DNA from: Streptomyces gelaticus
Lineage (GTDB): Bacteria; Actinomycetota; Actinomycetes; Streptomycetales; Streptomycetaceae
DNA: 64,000 nucleotides
Reading direction: 5' to 3'
Assembly (NCBI RefSeq): GCF_014649535.1
Contig: NZ_BMTF01000008.1
Location: forward strand, 186,001-250,000
Shown here in pieces: positions 60,877 to 64,000 of the stretch. The stretch's first letter is position 1, and every line of letters begins with the position of its first letter. Made by a program: the position numbers and the translations under genes. The notes beneath the pieces were generated by a model. The model did no database searches. It was given only the letters and a program-made list of their open reading frames with translations, and was not told where the DNA came from.

Positions 60877-61991
60877 AGAAGATCGACAAGGAGCGGCTGC
60901 TCCTGGGGATCGCGGCCCCCGTACTCGCGATCGTGGTCGCCTTCCTGGTGACCGCACTCGTGCTGGCCGCCACCGGCAAGGAGCCGTTCAGCGCCTTCGG
61001 CATCATGTTCGACTACGGAATGAAGTCGGACAGCCAGGTCTACATCCTCAACAAGGCGACGACGTACTACCTCGCGGGTCTCGCGGTGGCCGTCGGCTTC
61101 CGGATGAACCTCTTCAACATCGGCGTCGACGGCCAGTACCGCCTCGCCGCCTTCTTCGCCGCCGCTGTCGGCGGCGCGCTGACACTGCCCGGCGCCCTCC
61201 AGATCCCGCTGATCATCCTCACCGCGGTGATCGTCGGCGCGATGTGGGCCGGCATCGCCGGTGTCCTCAAGGTCACCCGTGGCGTCAGCGAGGTCGTCTC
61301 GACGATCATGCTGAACGCCATCGCGACCGCGATCATCGGCTACCTCCTCCAGCAGGGGCGCCTCGGCCACCTGGACGAGGCCGGCACGAAGATCTCCACC
61401 AATCCGATCCCGGAGTCCTCGCACTTCTTCGAGTTCCCGACCACCCCGTCGCCCGTCTGGGGCTTCATCGTGATCGCGGTCGTCGCGGGCGTCGCCTACT
61501 GGTTCACGCTCTCGCGCACCCGCTTCGGCTTCGACCTGCGCACGGTCGGCCAGTCCGGTTCCGCGGCCGAGGCCAGCGGTGTCGACGTCAAGAAGATGGT
61601 CGTCACCTCGATGCTGATCTCCGGCGCCGTCGCCGGTCTGGTCGGAATGCCGACCCTCCTCAACGACAGCTACGAGTACAGCGGCGACTTCCCGGTGGGC
61701 ATCGGCTTCACCGGTATCGCCATCGCCCTTCTCGGCCGCAACCACCCCGTCGGCATCGCACTCGGCGCGCTGCTCTGGGGCTTCCTGGAGCGCGGCACCG
61801 GCAAGCTCGAATTCGAGGGCTACGACAAGGAGATCGTCGGTGTGATCCAGGGAGTCATCGTCCTGTGCGTCGTCATCGCCTACGAAGTCGTCCGCCGCTA
61901 CGGACTCAAGCGCCAGCAGAGCAAGGTCGGCGCGGAACTGGCCGCACAGGCCGCCGCCCGTAACAACGACCAGCAGGAGGTGTCGGCGTGA
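60873..61991 (+). CDS. Nucleoside ABC transporter permease 1
   Basis: 372 residues with about nine hydrophobic helices. BPD_transp_2 landmarks are GLAVAVGFRMNLFNIGVDGQ, VSEVVSTIMLNAIATAIIGY and SGDFPVGIGFTGIAIALLGR. With the second permease it forms the channel for the BMP-type nucleoside importer. It starts within the ATPase stop (ATGA) and ends overlapping the next start by 4 bp. Confidence 0.95.
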   Translation: MKKIDKERLLLGIAAPVLAIVVAFLVTALVLAATGKEPFSAFGIMFDYGMKSDSQVYILNKATTYYLAGLAVAVGFRMNLFNIGVDGQYRLAAFFAAAVGGALTLPGALQIPLIILTAVIVGAMWAGIAGVLKVTRGVSEVVSTIMLNAIATAIIGYLLQQGRLGHLDEAGTKISTNPIPESSHFFEFPTTPSPVWGFIVIAVVAGVAYWFTLSRTRFGFDLRTVGQSGSAAEASGVDVKKMVVTSMLISGAVAGLVGMPTLLNDSYEYSGDFPVGIGFTGIAIALLGRNHPVGIALGALLWGFLERGTGKLEFEGYDKEIVGVIQGVIVLCVVIAYEVVRRYGLKRQQSKVGAELAAQAAARNNDQQEVSA

Positions 61992-63277
61992 GCGCCACGG
62001 CGACTTCCACCCCGCCCCCCGCGGCCCCCAAGGTCTCCGGTGGCAAGGGCGGCCGCACCCGCCTCTCCTTCCCCGTCGTCCTGCTGATCATCGCGGGCGT
62101 GCTGCTCGCGCTGTCCGCCGTGCGCGCCATCACCGGTGCGGAGGATGTCACTTCGGCGGGCCAGATCAGCGCGGCGCTCGCCATGGCCGTACCGATCGGA
62201 CTCGCCGGTCTCGGCGGCCTGTGGGCCGAGCGGGCCGGTGTGGTCAACATCGGCCTCGAAGGCATGATGATCCTGGGCACCTTCTTCGGCGCCTGGGCCG
62301 GCTGGCAGACCAACCCGTGGCTCGGCGTACTGGCCGGGGTCGTCGGCGGCATGCTCGGCGGGCTGCTGCACGCGATCGCGACCGTCACCTTCGGCGTCGA
62401 CCACATCATCTCCGGTATCGCCATCAACATCCTGGCGCTCGGCTTCACCACCTACTTCGCCAAGCTCTGGTTCAACTCGGGCGAGGCCGCGGCCAAGGGC
62501 GGCAGCCCGAAGCAGTCCCCACCGGCCGACGACATCACCTCGGTGACGATCCCGGGCCTCTCCGACTGGCTGCACTCCATCGAGAAGCACCACTGGTTCT
62601 TCGTCTCCGACCTGGCCGGTGTCATCGGCGGCCTGGTCACCAACGTGTCGCTGCTGACGATCGTGGCCATCGTCCTGTTCGTCCTCACGTTCTTCGTGCT
62701 GTGGAAGACCTCGTTCGGGCTGCGGCTGCGCTCCTGCGGTGAGAACCCGGTCGCCGCCGAGTCGCTCGGTGTGAACGTCTACACGTACAAGTACATCGCG
62801 GTGATCGTCTCCGGCGGTATGGCCGGCCTCGGAGGTGCCTTCCTCTCGCTGGTCACCTCGCACATCTACAACGAGGGTCAGACCGGCGGCCGCGGCTACA
62901 TCGGTCTCGCCGCGATGATCTTCGGCAACTGGCGGCCCGGCGGACTCGCCATGGGCGCCGGGCTGTTCGGCTTCGCCGACGCGCTCCAGCTGCGCAACGG
63001 CGGCGAGTCCGTCCACGCGCTGCTCCTGCTGCTCGTGGTCGTGCTGGCCGTGCTCGCGGCCTGGAAGCTCTACCGCAAGAGCTTCGTCCAGGGCGTGGTC
63101 AGCGCGGTCATCGCCGCCGCGGTGCTGGTCTGGTACCTCGGTACGGACACCGTGCCCACCGAGTTCGTGAGCGCCACCCCGTACATTGTCACGCTGCTCG
63201 TCCTCTCTCTCTCCGCCCAGCGGCTGCGGATGCCGAAGGCGGACGGCATGCGCTACCGCAAGGGCCAGGGCAAGTGA
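61988..63277 (+). CDS. Nucleoside ABC transporter permease 2
   Basis: 429 residues, GTG at 61988 overlapping the upstream stop. About ten hydrophobic helices with the family signatures LAGLGGLWAERAGVVNIGLE, FGVDHIISGIAINILALGFT and GRGYIGLAAMIFGNWRPGG. An inserted loop (residues about 165-205, GGSPKQSPPADDITS) lies outside or inside between helices. It overlaps the cytidine deaminase gene by 4 bp, tying uptake to salvage. Confidence 0.95.
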   Translation: MSATATSTPPPAAPKVSGGKGGRTRLSFPVVLLIIAGVLLALSAVRAITGAEDVTSAGQISAALAMAVPIGLAGLGGLWAERAGVVNIGLEGMMILGTFFGAWAGWQTNPWLGVLAGVVGGMLGGLLHAIATVTFGVDHIISGIAINILALGFTTYFAKLWFNSGEAAAKGGSPKQSPPADDITSVTIPGLSDWLHSIEKHHWFFVSDLAGVIGGLVTNVSLLTIVAIVLFVLTFFVLWKTSFGLRLRSCGENPVAAESLGVNVYTYKYIAVIVSGGMAGLGGAFLSLVTSHIYNEGQTGGRGYIGLAAMIFGNWRPGGLAMGAGLFGFADALQLRNGGESVHALLLLLVVVLAVLAAWKLYRKSFVQGVVSAVIAAAVLVWYLGTDTVPTEFVSATPYIVTLLVLSLSAQRLRMPKADGMRYRKGQGK

Positions 63278-63672
63278 CGGCCGCCGCCGAGGTCGACTGG
63301 GCGGCGCTGCGGAGCGCCGCACGGTCCGCGATGACCCACGCGTACGTCCCGTACTCGCACTACCCGGTCGGCGCCGCGGCGCTCGTCGACGACGGCCGTA
63401 CGGTCTTCGGCTGCAACGTCGAGAACGCCTCGTACGGCATCGGGCTGTGCGCCGAGTGCGGCCTGGTCTCCCAGCTGCACGCCACCGGGGGCGGCCGACT
63501 CACCCACTTCACCTGCGTGGACGGGGCCGGCGAGATCCTGGTGCCGTGCGGCCGGTGCAGGCAGCTGCTGTACGAGTTCGGCGGCCCCGAGCTGGTCCTG
63601 GAGACGCCCGACGGGCTGCGCACGCTCGACGAGATGCTGCCGCAGGCGTTCGGCCCGGACCATCTGAAGTAG
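63274..63672 (+). CDS. cdd: Cytidine deaminase
   Basis: 132 residues, GTG overlapping the permease stop. The homotetrameric short form with three Cys zinc ligands is shown by GLCAECGL (Cys59, catalytic Glu61) and PCGRCRQ (Cys92, Cys95), plus FGCNVENASYG for substrate binding. It converts cytidine and deoxycytidine to uridine and deoxyuridine, feeding the phosphorylase encoded next. A strong hairpin follows. Confidence 0.97.
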   Translation: MTAAAEVDWAALRSAARSAMTHAYVPYSHYPVGAAALVDDGRTVFGCNVENASYGIGLCAECGLVSQLHATGGGRLTHFTCVDGAGEILVPCGRCRQLLYEFGGPELVLETPDGLRTLDEMLPQAFGPDHLK

Positions 63673-63695
63673 CGGGCGCCCGCAGCGCGCCCACC

Positions 63696-63724
63696 GTGGC
63701 CCTCCCGCCCGCCGGGAGGGCCAC
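63696..63724 (+). terminator. Terminator after the nucleoside uptake operon
   Basis: Perfect 11-bp inverted repeat GTGGCCCTCCC / GGGAGGGCCAC with a 7-nt loop, 24 bp after the cdd stop. Confidence 0.85.
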
Positions 63725-63738
63725 CTCCATCTCCCCCC

Positions 63739-63752
63739 TCTATGCGCGTAGA
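63739..63752. promoter_or_regulatory. Palindromic operator and -10 region of the thymidine phosphorylase gene
   Basis: TCTATGCGCGTAGA, palindromic except for one pair, with the same core as the sites at 57913 and 59163. A TAGAGT -10-like hexamer (63749-63754) overlaps it. Confidence 0.6.
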
Positions 63753-63817
63753 GTCATTCGGGACTCTTGCGTACCGCACGCACTCCTGTACGTACCGGCC
63801 GGAAGGACTCCCAGGAC

Positions 63818-64000
63818 ATGGACGCCATCTCCGTCATCCGCACCAAGCGGGACCGAGGCGAGCTGACCCCCGAGCAGATCGACTGGGTGATCGACGCGTA
63901 CACCCGCGGTGAGGTCGCCGACGAGCAGATGTCCGCGCTGGCCATGGCGATCCTGCTGAACGGCATGAACCGCACCGAGATCGCCCGCTGGACCGCCGCG
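63818..64000 (+). CDS. deoA: Thymidine (pyrimidine-nucleoside) phosphorylase, 3' truncated by window edge
   Basis: The first 61 residues are present: MDAISVIRTKRDRGELTPEQ, then the helical N-domain segment DEQMSALAMAILLNGMN. This is the typical N-terminus of the thymidine/pyrimidine phosphorylase family (about 425 residues), which splits thymidine or deoxyuridine into base and deoxyribose-1-phosphate. The ATG at 63818 follows AGGAC. It has its own promoter with an operator matching the uptake genes. Confidence 0.93.
   Translation, partial: MDAISVIRTKRDRGELTPEQIDWVIDAYTRGEVADEQMSALAMAILLNGMNRTEIARWTAA

Overview
The window is chromosomal DNA of a Streptomyces or very close relative. It is very GC-rich with strong third-position bias, uses GTG and TTG starts often, has many leaderless starts just after a TANNNT -10 box, and has the gene order purH-folD-mdh-trpS-sdhCDAB-cell wall glycopolymer cluster-BMP/nucleoside operon. 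From memory this resembles the SCO48xx-SCO49xx core region of S. coelicolor; that was not checked by a search. No rRNA, tRNA, CRISPR array or prophage was seen.

Layout. 0-6.9 kb: end of purH, an RDD membrane protein, folD, a DUF3017 protein, mdh and an orphan B12-binding-type radical SAM gene. 6.9-15.3 kb: a PEP mutase-like enzyme, an AhpD-like protein divergent from a MocR regulator, a YgiB/YgiC-like lipoprotein plus ATP-grasp pair ended by a MITE, a SMI1/KNR4 protein, rocD, trpS and a 2H phosphoesterase. 15.3-23.5 kb: a DprE2/DprE1-like pair, a YihY membrane protein overlapping a D,D-carboxypeptidase tail to tail, a metallophosphoesterase with in-frame microsatellites and a family 5 solute-binding protein. 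23.5-27.8 kb: a TetR-controlled three-gene operon with two perfect operators, then an MFS/MarR divergent pair. 27.9-34 kb: the succinate dehydrogenase operon sdhCDAB, a ureidoimidazoline decarboxylase and a GH20 hexosaminidase. 34-42.2 kb: a DUF4328 protein, a sigma factor with a coupled membrane partner, an L,D-transpeptidase, an acyl-CoA mutase large subunit, a Uma2 nuclease and a LysE exporter.

42.5-53.7 kb is the most unusual part. It is a cluster for a sialic-acid-like (probably Kdn) cell wall polymer. It holds a GT29 sialyltransferase-type protein, a GT8/pyruvyltransferase fusion, a polysialyltransferase-like protein with a GT2, a second polysialyltransferase-like glycosyltransferase, a CMP-acylneuraminate synthetase fused to a HAD phosphatase, a NeuB synthase and a further glycosyltransferase-like protein. 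NeuB plus the synthetase-HAD fusion can account for synthesis and activation of the ulosonic acid. The several transferases would build, branch or cap the chain, and the pyruvyltransferase domain may add ketal pyruvate. This resembles the teichulosonic acid region reported in S. coelicolor, but the roles of individual transferases are open.

53.7-64 kb: an orphan Phd antitoxin, a membrane protein, an M20 amidohydrolase, a decayed IS4-type transposase, two tandem paralogous small secreted cysteine proteins, then a nucleoside uptake and salvage region (BMP lipoprotein, ATPase, two permeases, cytidine deaminase, start of thymidine phosphorylase). A shared palindrome, CTACGCGCGTAG, lies upstream of three transcription units there and points to a local regulon.
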